DNA of 64,000 nt from Streptomyces sp. 1331.2 (GCF_900199205.1 NZ_OBMJ01000001.1:3971001-4035000), one strand, 5' to 3'. Counted from the stretch's first letter, positions 35,101 through 43,443 are shown. Program-made: numbers and translations. Notes: generated from the letters alone by a model not told the origin.

Positions 35101-35329
35101 CCGCGGTCAGCACGTCGAGGAACTTCGCCTGCGAGCCCGCGGCCTTTAACGCCTTCTCGTACGCTGGCTTCTGGGTCTCCTTCAGCCACGCGAACAGGTC
35201 TGCAGGGAACAGCGCTCGTTCCCGATCGTACTCCCCGCCGTCACGGTCGCTCTCCGAGTACAGCCAGCCATGGTCCCGCAGGAACTCGCAGATCTCAGTC
35301 TCGAAGACCACCTCGTTGTGGTCCGCCAT
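32186..35329 (-). CDS. hsdR: Type I restriction enzyme R subunit
   Basis: A 1047-residue motor and nuclease subunit. The N-terminal nuclease carries a PD-(D/E)xK site (SIDLVFFVNGLPVATVELKT, about residues 143-162). The SF2 motor has Walker A EHSAGSGKTNT (about 318-328), DEAHSS and TATPK, then the QTGFDQP and LSRLNRTHR motifs of the second RecA domain. A helical C-terminal domain binds the methyltransferase core. ATG 35329 overlaps the hsdS stop (TGATG). All expected motifs are present, so it looks functional. Confidence 0.96.
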   Translation of the reverse strand: MADHNEVVFETEICEFLRDHGWLYSESDRDGGEYDRERALFPADLFAWLKETQKPAYEKALKAAGSQAKFLDVLTAALDRPLEHGGGTLNILRNGVQYIGGGRLKMAQFRPETSLNGTTAAHYEQMRVRVVRQVHFSTADQRSIDLVFFVNGLPVATVELKTSFTQSLDEAVNQYKHDRHPLTNGRPEPLLSFGHRALVHFAVSNDLAAMTTKLEGEKTHFLPFNIGFDSGSGNPPGADGRSSTAYLWERVWEKHAWLNILGRLMIVQSKDEWDVTTGTSVRRTNMLFPRFHQWEAVTRIVEAVKEEGVGQRYLIEHSAGSGKTNTIAWTAHRLARLHVDDRKVFDSVLVVVDRTVLDSQLQDAIRQIDGTGKIVATISPEDVRKAGAKSKSGLLAQALKNGELIIVVTLQTFPHALDEIRTDAGLKGKRFAVIADEAHSSQSGQISAKLKQVLTAEEVKEIEDGGEVDVESILASEMTERAESENISYFAFTATPKSKTLELFGRKGADGKPREFHLYSMKQAIEEGYILDVLKGYQHYDMALKIAGKAGSGDGDEVEEAAARKGLMRWVQLHPTNISQKVQIIVEHFHTNVAYLLEGKAKAMVVTDSRRSAVKYKLAIDAYIAKRRAEDASYNYRTLVAFSGGVTMTEDETWHNDWGPQPSKDDEFTEANMNPGAGADLAAAFKGETYKIMLVANKFQTGFDQPLLSAMYVDKKLPGITAVQTLSRLNRTHRTAGGEQKRKTFVIDFKNKPEDIKTAFEPYFKNATLETETDPYVVVHLANKLAQAGIYAEDDVRKVAELWVTRKGNNALSAAISPPQHDFRRRYARAIEEEDKVTLSALDLFRKDVSTYVRLYDFMSQFVDYGDPYMEMLSIFLRLLEKVIAESAWAADVDLSDVVLVGVKHNKAIPVDISLVGDGQLKGISAAGTGTKKDPKYVALQVVIDKMNDLFGAESFAAFQVREFVQGLVQRLLTDPNLVKQTKVNSKKQFVESQDFRAAVTEAVADNQDAHNTMADYFFTDGPAINAIIVALADAFYEAAVDQQVDS

Positions 35330-36585
35330 CACGCCACCCCTCGTACGTCGATCTGCCCCGTCACTGCCGCCGTAATCAACGCCGACCGGCGCTCGCGAGC
35401 GATCTCGATGAAACGCTCCGTCTCGGCGATGAGCCTGTCGATCTTCGCGACCTGTTCGTCGAGATGCGCAGCAATCTGACGCTGCTCATCAATGGGCGGC
35501 AACGCGACCCGCATCTGAGCGAGGTGAGTTGGGCCGAAGTGCTGGATTGTCGACCCCGTCTTGAGTGTATCGACCTGGTCAATGAACTCGCCCGAGACTA
35601 CGAACCACCGAATGAAGTCCCTGTGCATACCTCCAGGCTTAATCCGAATGATCCCTGTATAAGGCACCGACCCGGTGGTTTCCTCAGTGACCTCGGAGAC
35701 CGTCCCCATGCTTGCGCTTGCACTGATAAGCAAATCACCGAGGTCGACCCGAAAGTGTGACCACCGCCGATCGACCTCGTCGGGGTCGAGGTAGTTGCAA
35801 CCCTCAAGCGTCGATCGCGCTGTGCGCACAGAGCTGACCCGCAGTAGCGGGACGCCGTGCTCGCGGAAGTCCGCGGCCATGATGCCTGGCCCCTCCTGAA
35901 ACCAGATGGTGTAGCGAAGGGGCATGACCTCCCAGTGCGCCGGCACTGGTCCAGCTCCGGGGAGACCAGAATCTTTGAGCGCAACCGTTTCAACCAGGCC
36001 TCGCGCCACAGCGTTCGAGATCACTGCCCCTCGCCGCTCGCGGAGCATCTCGATCAGCCGCTGCTGCTCTTCGATGAGCGTGTCGATTTGGGCCGTCTCG
36101 CGGTCGAGGTAGTCGGCAATGAAGCGTTGATCGTCAGCCGGGGGCAGTACCAGAGGAATGCGAGCGAAGGTGCTCCAGTTGCGGAAGTCAACGCTGCGCT
36201 CGCGGACGTTCGGCGCCTGGGTGGCGAGGAAGCCAGAGGTGCCGAGGTGGCGTAGCAGGCGGGCAAGGTAAGCGGGATCGTCGCCCGCCACAGGCTCACA
36301 GACGTGGTAGACGGGTGAACCGTTGCCATGACTGTCCGAGACGCCGACGGCGCCAGCAAAACCGTCGAGGGCGTGGAAGACCAGGTCGCCGGGGCGGATC
36401 TCCTGATAGCCGTTCTCGGTATCAGAGAAGGTGTAGCCGTCCTCACGGCGGTTCGAGCGCAGAGTGACTGTGCCATCCCGATAGGCGGTGATAACACCGA
36501 GCCCCGATCGAGCAGGTCGGTCCAGCAGACGCAACACTCGTCGCACCGTTGTCTCACGCCAGTCGGGCGGCGGCGTGGTGATCAC
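35329..36585 (-). CDS. hsdS: Type I restriction-modification specificity subunit
   Basis: A 418-residue DNA-recognition subunit with two target-recognition domains (about 1-150 and 215-370), each followed by a conserved coiled-coil helix: LPPADDQRFIADYLDRETAQID and LPPIDEQRQIAAHLDEQVAKID with E/R-rich continuations. The first recognition domain is degenerate near its start but the length is normal. GTG 36585 overlaps the hsdM stop (GTGA). The target site cannot be predicted by eye. Codon use is less GC-biased than in the core genes. Confidence 0.94.
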   Translation of the reverse strand: MITTPPPDWRETTVRRVLRLLDRPARSGLGVITAYRDGTVTLRSNRREDGYTFSDTENGYQEIRPGDLVFHALDGFAGAVGVSDSHGNGSPVYHVCEPVAGDDPAYLARLLRHLGTSGFLATQAPNVRERSVDFRNWSTFARIPLVLPPADDQRFIADYLDRETAQIDTLIEEQQRLIEMLRERRGAVISNAVARGLVETVALKDSGLPGAGPVPAHWEVMPLRYTIWFQEGPGIMAADFREHGVPLLRVSSVRTARSTLEGCNYLDPDEVDRRWSHFRVDLGDLLISASASMGTVSEVTEETTGSVPYTGIIRIKPGGMHRDFIRWFVVSGEFIDQVDTLKTGSTIQHFGPTHLAQMRVALPPIDEQRQIAAHLDEQVAKIDRLIAETERFIEIARERRSALITAAVTGQIDVRGVA

Positions 36586-38339
36586 TGCTCCACCTCGCGG
36601 AGGAGATCGAGGATCTTGGCGACCTGCTTCTCCAGGTCGGCGTCGATCTCGGCGAGAGGGCGGGGTGGGGTGTACCTATAGAAGTGGCGGGTGAAGGGGA
36701 TCTCGTAGCCGGTCTTGGTCTTGGCCCAGTCGATAAAGGCATCAGGAACGTGCGGCTTCACCTCCGCGTCGAAGTACGTCTGGATTACTTCGCGCTCCCC
36801 TGCCGCGCCGGCGGTTGAGCCGCCGTAGGTGAAGGGCACGTTTTCGGTGTCACGCTTCTTCGAGTCGGGCTTCGGGTTGCCCTTGCGGTCGACGACAGGG
36901 TTCCCGTCCTCATCGAGCAGGGGACGCTCGACGGTGATGGTCCAGTAGCCGAACTCGTTGTTGGGTAGCACCTTGGAGGTGTCGGGGTTGGCGTCAGTGA
37001 AGTCGGCGTACAGCTTGACGATCTCGGCGCGGTCATCGTCGCTGATCTGCCGGCCCTTGGCGCCGAGGTTCTTGCGCATCTTGGTCCAGAACGACGTGCC
37101 GTCGATGAGTTGGACCTTGCCTTGGCGGTCGGGGTGCTTGGTGTTGTCGAGGATCCAGATATAGGTTGCGATGCCGGTGTTGAAGAACATGTTGGTTGGC
37201 AGGGCGACAATCGCCTCGACGAGGTCATTCTCCAACAGCCACTTGCGGATGTTGGAGGGGCCTGATTCGGCGCCGCCGTTGAAGAGTGGCGAGCCGTTCA
37301 TGACGATGCCGACGCGGCCGCCGCCGTCCTCAGGTGCCCGCATCTTGTAGGCCAAGTGGAGCAGGAAGAGCATCTGGCCGTCCGAGGTTGCGGGGAGTCC
37401 CGGCGCGAAGCGGCCGTAGGGGCCGGCGGAGTCGCGCTCCTCCTTGACCGCCTTGGCGTACTGCTTCCAGTCCACCCCGTAGGGCGGGTTGGACATGCAA
37501 TAGTCGAACTGGCGGCCCTTGAAGGCGTCGTCGGTGAGCGTGTTGCCGAACGCGATGTTGGTCGCGTCGTGGCCCTTTGCGAGCAGGTCGGACTTGCAGA
37601 TGGCGTACGACTGCGGGTTGTACTCCTGGCCGTACAAGCTCAGCTTGGCCTCGGGGTTCTGGTCGAGCAGATGCTCTTCTGCTAGGGAGAGCATGCCGCC
37701 GGTGCCAGCGGTGGGGTCGTACAGCGACCGGATGATGCTGCCCTCGGAGAGGTCGACGTCCTTCTCCGCGAAGAGTAGGTCGACCAGCAGTCGGATCGCG
37801 TCGCGTGGCGTGTAGTGGTCACCAGAGGTCTCGTTCGCGGCCTCGTTGAACTTCCGGATGATGTACTCGAACGCATCCCCCATGTCTGCGTTGGACACCA
37901 CGTTGGGATGCAGGTCGACGGCGCCGAAGGACTTGACGATCTCGCGCAGAAGCCCGGCCTTCTCCAGGGCCAGGATCTCCTTCTTGAAGTCAAAGTACTC
38001 GAACACGTCCACGTCGGCGGAGAACCGGTCGATGTAGTCGGTGAGGTTGTCCGCCAGTCCGTCCGCATCGGCCAGCAGGTTCGCGAACTCGTAGTTGGAG
38101 GTGTTGTAGAACGTCCGCCCCGTGACCTTCTTGACCTCGACCTTGAGCCGGTTCGGGTTCTCGTACCTCGCAGCCAGCTCCTGTACCGCCGCGCGGTCCG
38201 GCTCGAGTACGCAGTCGAGCCGTCTCAGGATCGTGAACGGGAGGATCACTGTCCCGTACTGGTTGGGACGGTAGGGGCCTCGAAGCTGGTCAGCGATTGA
38301 CCAGATGAAGCTACCGAGCGCGCTCACAAGGTTCCTCAC
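36582..38339 (-). CDS. hsdM: Type I restriction-modification methyltransferase
   Basis: A 585-residue N6-adenine methyltransferase subunit. It has an N-terminal helical HsdM_N domain, the GDHYTPRDAIRLLVDLL block, SAM motif I DPTAGTGGML and catalytic motif NPPYG (CMSNPPYGVDW). It modifies adenine in the site chosen by HsdS and also forms the core of the restriction complex. GTG 38339 is the start. It heads hsdM-hsdS-hsdR and lies next to the right island boundary. Confidence 0.96.
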   Translation of the reverse strand: MRNLVSALGSFIWSIADQLRGPYRPNQYGTVILPFTILRRLDCVLEPDRAAVQELAARYENPNRLKVEVKKVTGRTFYNTSNYEFANLLADADGLADNLTDYIDRFSADVDVFEYFDFKKEILALEKAGLLREIVKSFGAVDLHPNVVSNADMGDAFEYIIRKFNEAANETSGDHYTPRDAIRLLVDLLFAEKDVDLSEGSIIRSLYDPTAGTGGMLSLAEEHLLDQNPEAKLSLYGQEYNPQSYAICKSDLLAKGHDATNIAFGNTLTDDAFKGRQFDYCMSNPPYGVDWKQYAKAVKEERDSAGPYGRFAPGLPATSDGQMLFLLHLAYKMRAPEDGGGRVGIVMNGSPLFNGGAESGPSNIRKWLLENDLVEAIVALPTNMFFNTGIATYIWILDNTKHPDRQGKVQLIDGTSFWTKMRKNLGAKGRQISDDDRAEIVKLYADFTDANPDTSKVLPNNEFGYWTITVERPLLDEDGNPVVDRKGNPKPDSKKRDTENVPFTYGGSTAGAAGEREVIQTYFDAEVKPHVPDAFIDWAKTKTGYEIPFTRHFYRYTPPRPLAEIDADLEKQVAKILDLLREVEQ

Positions 38340-38566
38340 GAGAATCGTCTAGCAGAGACGACCACTCTGCCAGAGGCAGCAGCCAGCGTCCCAGGGTTCA
38401 GCTTTCGGTGACCTTGGCCAGGGCTGCTCTGCGTGAGCGATGCGTGAGCGGACGGGGCAGCACGTGCCGGTTCGGGCGGGATCGTGGATCACTATGCAAC
38501 GCTCTGACCTGCGAGTTCATCACCAAGTAGTCGATGCTGGCAGCCGACAACATGATCACTCTCGGG
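38340..38566 (+). other. Gene-free region between hsdM and attR
   Basis: 227 bp that must hold the leftward hsd promoter. GCGTGAGCG occurs twice, 11 bp apart, at 38431-38439 and 38442-38450, directly oriented about 120 bp from attR. These could be arm-type integrase sites or the decayed end of an integrase gene; no coding sequence survives. Confidence 0.5.
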
Positions 38567-38650
38567 CTCGTAATGCGTAGGTCGCGGGTTCGAATCCCGC
38601 AGGCGGCTCAGTGGAGGCCCAGGTCACGTAACTCGTGACCTGGGCCTTTT
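38567..38650 (+). repeat. attR: right 84-bp island boundary repeat
   Basis: The second copy of the tRNA-Thr 3' half and terminator. The 5' half of the tRNA is absent here, so this is an attachment scar, not a tRNA gene. The enclosed terminator (38615-38650) has a perfect stem: AGGCCCAGGTCACG pairs fully with its complement. Confidence 0.95.
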
Positions 38651-38958
38651 TGGCGTTCCTGGGCGTGCGTCTCGGCTTCGGGCTTCCGCCGGCGGGGGCG
38701 GGTTTCACGGTGTCCTCGGCGGCGGCCGGGGCGGCGGGGAGGGTGCCGCGGGTGGGGCAGGGAGCGGGAGTTCCGTGGTCGATCGGATGACAGTGGAGGC
38801 CATGGCAGTTTCTCCCACCCCGATTTCGCCTGCGGCGTGGAAATCGACCGGCAGGATTCTTCCGTCAGCTCGTCATCGTTTCGGACCAGAGGATCACCGT
38901 GCCTGTTTCGGCTGCACCCGGGGCGCTCATCGTGGCGCCGGTAGGCGAGTAACCGGCT
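38651..38958 (+). other. No gene seen
   Basis: 308 bp with short frames on both strands but none with good codon use, a ribosome-binding site and recognisable protein. It is the original chromosomal flank of the tRNA. Confidence 0.5.
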
Positions 38959-39243
38959 GTGTTCGCAGTGGAGTTGAGTTTCACTGTCGATCGGGTCGGA
39001 GTGCCGCCGTCGACCGAGACGGTCGAGGCGAGCGTGCTGCGCAACGGCTGTGGAGGCCGGACGCGGTTGGAACACCTGCGGGTCCGTCGAATTGCGCAGG
39101 CCATGTTCGTCGTCGCCTTTCTGGCGGCCCGGACCGCCGGTGACGCCAGCGATTTCGCGCGCCGAATCGGTTGGCAGGTCAGTGCCGAGCTGAGGCATCT
39201 GCAGTACATCGGCCAGCGCGTCTGGACTGGTGACGACTTCTGA
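38959..39243 (+). CDS. Hypothetical small protein
   Basis: A 94-codon frame from GTG 38959. The protein is a plausible single domain (VELSFTVDRVG at the start, VRRIAQAMFVVAFLAARTAGDAS in the middle, WTGDDF at the end), and third codon positions are GC-rich. No family is recognised and there is no strong ribosome-binding site. It lies 81 bp upstream of the Crp/Fnr gene. Confidence 0.45.
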   Translation: MFAVELSFTVDRVGVPPSTETVEASVLRNGCGGRTRLEHLRVRRIAQAMFVVAFLAARTAGDASDFARRIGWQVSAELRHLQYIGQRVWTGDDF

Positions 39244-39324
39244 GAAGGGGGACGGGTCTGTGAGATACAGACGCCATCATCGGGGAGCCCAGGCTTCCGC
39301 ACGCGTGGCCGAGGAGTGTTGTCG

Positions 39325-40032
39325 GTGATCGTCCAGCTGCCTCCGGACGGCCTCGGCACCACCCTGGCCCAGCTCATCCGCTGCAGGGCGCTCAGCGCCT
39401 CCACCATCGAGGTCGCGCGCCGCGACGTCGTCTACGGCTCGCTCGACCGGGACAGCAGCATCTACCTGGTCGAGAAGGGCCAGGTCAAGGCGACCGTGCC
39501 GTCCAGGGACGGCAAGGAGTGCCTGCTGGACATCTACACCGTCGGCGACGTCTTCGGCGAGCTCTGCCTGGTCGCGGACGGCCGCTTCGAGACCGCCACC
39601 GCCATGACCCCGACGGTGCTGCGCCGGATCTCCGCGGCCAAGGTGCTCGCCGCGCTGGCGGACGCGGGGCTGCGCGAGGAGTTCGTGCGGTACATGGCCC
39701 GGCGGCTGTTCGAACAGCAGCAGTCGATCATGGGGCTGGTCACCGAGGACAGCGAGTACCGGTTGGCGGCGACGCTGCTGCACCTGGGGCGCAAGCTCGG
39801 CCGGCGCGAGGCGCAGCTGCTGCTGATCGAGGAGAAGATCACCCAGGAGGAGCTGGCCGCGATGGTCGGCACGACGCGCTCGCGGGTCGGGCTGTTCCTG
39901 AAGCGCTTCCGGGACGCCGGGCTGGTGGGGCGCGCCCGGGACTGCTTCCTGACCGTCCACGAGCCCCGGGTGCAGCGCTTCATGGCGGACGGCGACCTCG
40001 CCATGTCCTTCTCCCCGCCGTTGGCGGCCTGA
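39325..40032 (+). CDS. Crp/Fnr-family transcriptional regulator
   Basis: A 235-residue regulator: N-terminal cyclic-nucleotide-binding-like beta-barrel (SSIYLVEKGQVKATVPSRDG then YTVGDVFGELCLV) and a C-terminal winged helix (ITQEELAAMVGTTRSRVGLFLKRF). GTG 39325 is preferred because GAGGAG (39311-39316) lies eight bases upstream. The antiporter gene begins one base after its stop, so the pair is an operon. No Fe-S cysteine set of the FNR type is visible. Confidence 0.9.
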   Translation: MIVQLPPDGLGTTLAQLIRCRALSASTIEVARRDVVYGSLDRDSSIYLVEKGQVKATVPSRDGKECLLDIYTVGDVFGELCLVADGRFETATAMTPTVLRRISAAKVLAALADAGLREEFVRYMARRLFEQQQSIMGLVTEDSEYRLAATLLHLGRKLGRREAQLLLIEEKITQEELAAMVGTTRSRVGLFLKRFRDAGLVGRARDCFLTVHEPRVQRFMADGDLAMSFSPPLAA

Positions 40033-40033
40033 G

Positions 40034-41413
40034 ATGACCCTCGCACAGAGCACGGTCGCGGCCGTGCAGACGGCCACCGCGCACCTCGCGGCCGTGCGTA
40101 CGGCCCCGCAACTGACCTCGCACCAGGTGCTGGTCTTCCTGCTCCAGCTCGGTGTGCTGCTCCTCGTCGCCTTCTGCCTGGGGCGGTTGGCGAACCGGAT
40201 CGGCCTGGCCCCGGTCGTCGGCGAGCTGGCCGCCGGCGTGCTGCTCGGGCCCTCCGTCTTCGGCCGGATCGCCTCGGGCGCGGCCGACTGGCTGTTCCCG
40301 GCCCGCGCCGATCAGGCCCACCTGCTCGACGCGGTGGCCCAGCTGTCGGTGCTGCTGCTGGTCGGGGTGGCCGGGGCGCACCTGGACCTGCGGATGCTCC
40401 GGCGGCGGCGGACCGTGGTGGCGAAGATCGGGCTGGCCGGCCTGCTGCTCCCACTCGCCCTGGGGGTGTCGGCCGGGTACGTGGTGCCCGCCGCGCTGAT
40501 CGGGGAGTCCGGGCACGGGCTGGTCTTCGCGCTGTTCCTCGGGGTGGCGCTGAGCGTCAGCGCCATCCCGGTGATCGCCAAGACGTTCGCCGACATGAAC
40601 CTGCTCCACCGGGACGTCGGCCAGCTCACCCTGGCCAGTGCGGCGGTGGACGACGCGATCGGCTGGATGCTGCTGTCGCTGGTGGCGACCATGGCGGCGG
40701 GCTCGCTGGGGGTGCTGCACATCGGTCTGGCGGTGGCGACGCTGGCGGGCTTCCTGCTGGTGGCCCTGGTGCTCGGCCGGCCGCTGGTGCGGTGGGCGAT
40801 GCGCCGGGCGGGCGGGGCGGGCCAGCCCGGTCCGACCGCGGTCGTTGCGACGGTGGTCATCCTGTTCTGCGCGAGTGCCACCCAACTGCTGAACCTGGAG
40901 GCGGTGTTCGGCGCCTTCGTGGCCGGCGTGCTGCTCTCCTCGGTGGTCGAACACCGGTTGCTCGCGCCGCTGCGGACGGTGACGGTGTCGGTCTTCGCGC
41001 CGCTCTTCCTGGCCAACGCCGGGCTGCGGATCGACCTGGGCGCTCTGCTCGACCCGTCCGTGTTGCTGACCGGCGTGGCGCTGCTGGTGCTGGCGGTGGT
41101 CGGCAAGTTCGCCGGGGCGTACCTGGGCGCGCGGACCAGCGGGCTCACCCGCTGGGAGGGGCTGGCGATCGGCGCCGGTCTCAATGCCCGGGGGGCGGTG
41201 GAGATCGTGGTGGCCTCGATCGGCCTGAAACTCGGGGTCCTGACCACCGCGACCTACACGGTCGTGGTGCTGATCGCGGTCTTCACCTCGATGATGGCGC
41301 CGCCGGTGCTCCGGCGGGCGATGGCCCGGATCGAGCAGAATGCGGACGAGCGGCTCCGGGAGGCGGAGCTGGAGCTGGCGCCCGCGGCTCGGGAGACGCC
41401 GTCCGAAGCCTGA
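40034..41413 (+). CDS. CPA2-family cation/proton antiporter
   Basis: A 459-residue integral membrane protein with about 12 helices. Typical CPA2 blocks are present: PVVGELAAGVLLGPSVFG near the start, ALSVSAIPVIAKTFADMNLL, the ion-binding Asp pair in ASAAVDDAIGWMLL, and GLNARGAVEIVVASIGL near the C-terminus. It exchanges Na+ or K+ for H+. Transcription is probably shared with the Crp/Fnr gene, which may control it. Confidence 0.92.
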   Translation: MTLAQSTVAAVQTATAHLAAVRTAPQLTSHQVLVFLLQLGVLLLVAFCLGRLANRIGLAPVVGELAAGVLLGPSVFGRIASGAADWLFPARADQAHLLDAVAQLSVLLLVGVAGAHLDLRMLRRRRTVVAKIGLAGLLLPLALGVSAGYVVPAALIGESGHGLVFALFLGVALSVSAIPVIAKTFADMNLLHRDVGQLTLASAAVDDAIGWMLLSLVATMAAGSLGVLHIGLAVATLAGFLLVALVLGRPLVRWAMRRAGGAGQPGPTAVVATVVILFCASATQLLNLEAVFGAFVAGVLLSSVVEHRLLAPLRTVTVSVFAPLFLANAGLRIDLGALLDPSVLLTGVALLVLAVVGKFAGAYLGARTSGLTRWEGLAIGAGLNARGAVEIVVASIGLKLGVLTTATYTVVVLIAVFTSMMAPPVLRRAMARIEQNADERLREAELELAPAARETPSEA

Positions 41414-41421
41414 ACGCAGGC

Positions 41422-41460
41422 GGAGGGCCGTGGGGGGCACGGCAACCCCCACGGCCCTCC
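41422..41460 (+). terminator. Terminator between antiporter and DUF1697 gene
   Basis: A perfect 15-bp stem (41422-41436 with 41446-41460) and 9-nt loop, just after the antiporter stop and before the convergent DUF1697 stop, so it can act in both directions. Confidence 0.85.
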
Positions 41461-41504
41461 GTGGCGTTCCGGCGACGCTGCCAGGACAGGCCCTGGCCGT
41501 GGCG

Positions 41505-42038
41505 TCAGGAGAGCAGAGCGGCCAGTTTGGTGACGGTGTTCCAGTTGCGTCCGGTGACCGTGACCTTGTGGTGCTTCTCCACGAAGGCCGGGACGTTGGG
41601 TGCTTCCAGCGCGCCGTCCGGGCACCAGTGGTAGATCACCCGGTCGCCGAGCCGGACCTCGTCGGGGGCGAGCGAGCGCGGGTCGTGCTCGGCCAGGACC
41701 TCGGGGGAGAGGTCGTCGGAGAGGAAGAGGGCGAACATCCGCGACCCGTTGTCCGCCACGTCGGCCAGCGGGTGCCCGTCGATCACGGCCCGCAGCTCCT
41801 CGCCGGTCCGGACCAGGCAGCGCACGGTCATCCCGAAGGTGTCCCGGATGCCGGCCTCGATCCGCTCGGCGACCTGCTCGGGGCCGTCCTCGGCGGCCAC
41901 CAGGGCGTTGCCGCTCGCCAGGTAGGTGGCGACCTCGGTGAAGCCCAGCCGGGTCAGCAGCTCCCGCAGCTCGGCCATCGAGATCTTCTTCTTGCCACCG
42001 ACGTTGATCCCCTTGAGCAGGACCGCGTAACGAGGCAC
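41505..42038 (-). CDS. DUF1697 family protein
   Basis: A 177-residue cytosolic protein beginning YAVLLKGINVGGKKKISM, the hallmark of DUF1697, with LGFTEVATYLASGNALV and the C-terminal GRNWNTVTKLAALL block. The family is widespread but functionally uncharacterised. Start GTG 42038 has GGAAGGGGAG upstream. It is divergent from the PNPOx-like gene across 172 bp. Confidence 0.93.
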   Translation of the reverse strand: MPRYAVLLKGINVGGKKKISMAELRELLTRLGFTEVATYLASGNALVAAEDGPEQVAERIEAGIRDTFGMTVRCLVRTGEELRAVIDGHPLADVADNGSRMFALFLSDDLSPEVLAEHDPRSLAPDEVRLGDRVIYHWCPDGALEAPNVPAFVEKHHKVTVTGRNWNTVTKLAALLS

Positions 42039-42210
42039 GAGTGCACTCCCCTTCCACCCGGTACGGGGCCCACCCGGACGGGCGCCCCGACGACACCCCG
42101 GACGACATCAGAAGATCCCGGGATCCGCCGCTCAATTGTGCACAGACCGCCCGCCGCGCCGCCGGAACGATGGACCCGCCCCTTCTCGGCCGCCTGCGAA
42201 AGGAACGACG

Positions 42211-42615
42211 GTGCTGATCAGCGAGGCGACGCTGGCCTTTCTCGGGGAGCCGCTCCCGATCATCGTGGGCACCCGCAGACAGAGCGGGTCGGTCAAGATG
42301 AACCCGGCCTGGTTCGAGTTCCACGACGGGTACTTCTGGTTCAACAGCTGGCGCGGAGCGCACTGGCTGGCCCAGGTCGAACGGGACCGGCAGGCCACGT
42401 TGCTGCTGATGGACCCGCAGGACATGTACCGGGTGGTGCACGTCGAGACGGCGCTGGTCGCCACCCGGACCGAGGGAGCCGGGGCACACCTGGACCGGTT
42501 GTCGTACCGATACCGGGGCGAGCCCTACCGGGCCGTCGCACCGATGCAACGGGTGATCATTCAGCTGGAGCCGCTGCACGTCCGCAGTACGCTCGACGGG
42601 CGGCCACGACGATAG
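42211..42615 (+). CDS. Pyridoxamine 5'-phosphate oxidase-family protein
   Basis: A 134-residue split-barrel flavin- or F420-binding protein: PLPIIVGTRRQSGSVKMNPAWFEFHDGYFWFNSW is the usual N-terminal beta-barrel, then ERDRQATLLLMDPQD and a C-terminal block REPYRAV-like (RGEPYRAVAPMQRVIIQL). Such proteins reduce small substrates with FMN or F420; the cofactor is not certain. GAAAGGAA precedes GTG 42211. A weak relative of the cluster palindrome lies at 42128-42145. Confidence 0.8.
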   Translation: MLISEATLAFLGEPLPIIVGTRRQSGSVKMNPAWFEFHDGYFWFNSWRGAHWLAQVERDRQATLLLMDPQDMYRVVHVETALVATRTEGAGAHLDRLSYRYRGEPYRAVAPMQRVIIQLEPLHVRSTLDGRPRR

Positions 42616-42624
42616 GGGTACCCC

Positions 42625-43443
42625 TTGAGTGTCATGTCGGTAGCGCAACGCAGTGCGCAGGTCGCGGCGGTCTTCGACCGCGTGGTCGAGGAGTACGACA
42701 ACGTCGGCGTGCCCTGGTTCACGCCGATCGCCGAGCGGCTGGTCCGGGAGACCGGGGCGAGGCCGGGGGAGCGGGCGCTGGACCTGGGCTGCGGCCGCGG
42801 TGCGGCGCTCTTCGCGCTGGCCGAAGCGGTAGGGCCGCAGGGACGGGCGACCGGGATCGACCTGTCATCCGGAATGGTCGCGGCGACCCGGCAGGACGCG
42901 GCCGCGCGCGGGCTCGGCAACGTCGACGTGGCCGTGATGGACGCCGGCGCGCCGGAGCTGCCCACCGGGGGCTACGACGTGGCGGTCGCGTCCTTCGTGG
43001 TCTTCTTCCTTCCGGCGCCCGGCCGCGCACTCCGGGCCTGGCGCGAACTCCTGGTGCCCGGCGGCCGGTTGGGCCTGTCGACGTTCTCCGACCACTCCTC
43101 GGGCTGGCTGGACGGGGTGTTCCGGTCGTTCCTGCCGCCGCGGGCGTTCTCGGCGGCGAGCCCCTTCGACAGCGACGAGGGCGTCGAGCGGCTGGTCACC
43201 TCGGCGGGCTTCACCGCGGCGAGGACCACGACCTTCGAGCTCGACGTGCTCCTCCGCGACCTGGACCACTGGCAGCAGTGGTCCAGGTCGCACGGGCAGC
43301 GGGCCACCTGGGATCGGATCCCGGTGGAGCAGCACGACCGGGTGCGGGCGGCGGCCGGGGAGTTCCTGGAGCCGTACCGGACGGCGGACGGGCACTACCG
43401 GATCACCCAGCCGATCCGGCTGACGCTGGCCGAGCGGCCCTAG
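42625..43443 (+). CDS. Class I SAM-dependent methyltransferase
   Basis: A 272-residue small-molecule methyltransferase. SAM motif I is ALDLGCGRGAALFALAEAV, followed by ATGIDLSSGMV and AVMDAGAPELP, with motif post-I LLVPGGRLGLSTFS. AGGGG ends 5 nt before TTG 42625; ATG 42634 is the alternative. It may be the left edge of the biosynthetic cluster, since it ends against a strong bidirectional terminator facing the adenylate-forming gene. The substrate is unknown. Confidence 0.88.
   Translation: MSVMSVAQRSAQVAAVFDRVVEEYDNVGVPWFTPIAERLVRETGARPGERALDLGCGRGAALFALAEAVGPQGRATGIDLSSGMVAATRQDAAARGLGNVDVAVMDAGAPELPTGGYDVAVASFVVFFLPAPGRALRAWRELLVPGGRLGLSTFSDHSSGWLDGVFRSFLPPRAFSAASPFDSDEGVERLVTSAGFTAARTTTFELDVLLRDLDHWQQWSRSHGQRATWDRIPVEQHDRVRAAAGEFLEPYRTADGHYRITQPIRLTLAERP

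Larger units (their letters stand above)
24236..38650. mobile_element. Genomic island in tRNA-Thr(CGT)
   Basis: About 14.3 kb bounded by 84-bp direct repeats, the left one inside an intact tRNA. Contents: a relaxase-like C-terminal fragment, NUDIX/flavoprotein/XRE genes, a kinase-nucleotidyltransferase-phosphatase operon and hsdM-hsdS-hsdR. No integrase, excisionase, replication initiator or FtsK-like transfer gene is visible, so it is probably an immobile remnant or depends on a helper element. Confidence 0.88.

Noticed and set aside
38567..38640. A second tRNA-Thr at the right boundary
   Set aside because: Only the anticodon loop to 3' end is present. The acceptor 5' strand and D-arm are missing, so it is an attachment scar.
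38608..39407. Leftward frames of 180-196 codons after attR
   Set aside because: They are Arg/Pro/Ser-rich without ribosome-binding sites or domains, and one includes the terminator hairpin of attR.
39325..40032. The Crp/Fnr gene as the cluster's dedicated regulator
   Set aside because: It is more than 3 kb outside the cluster and forms an operon with an antiporter. The cluster palindrome (CTGYTC-N6-GAGCAG) does not look like the TGTGA-type sites of this family.
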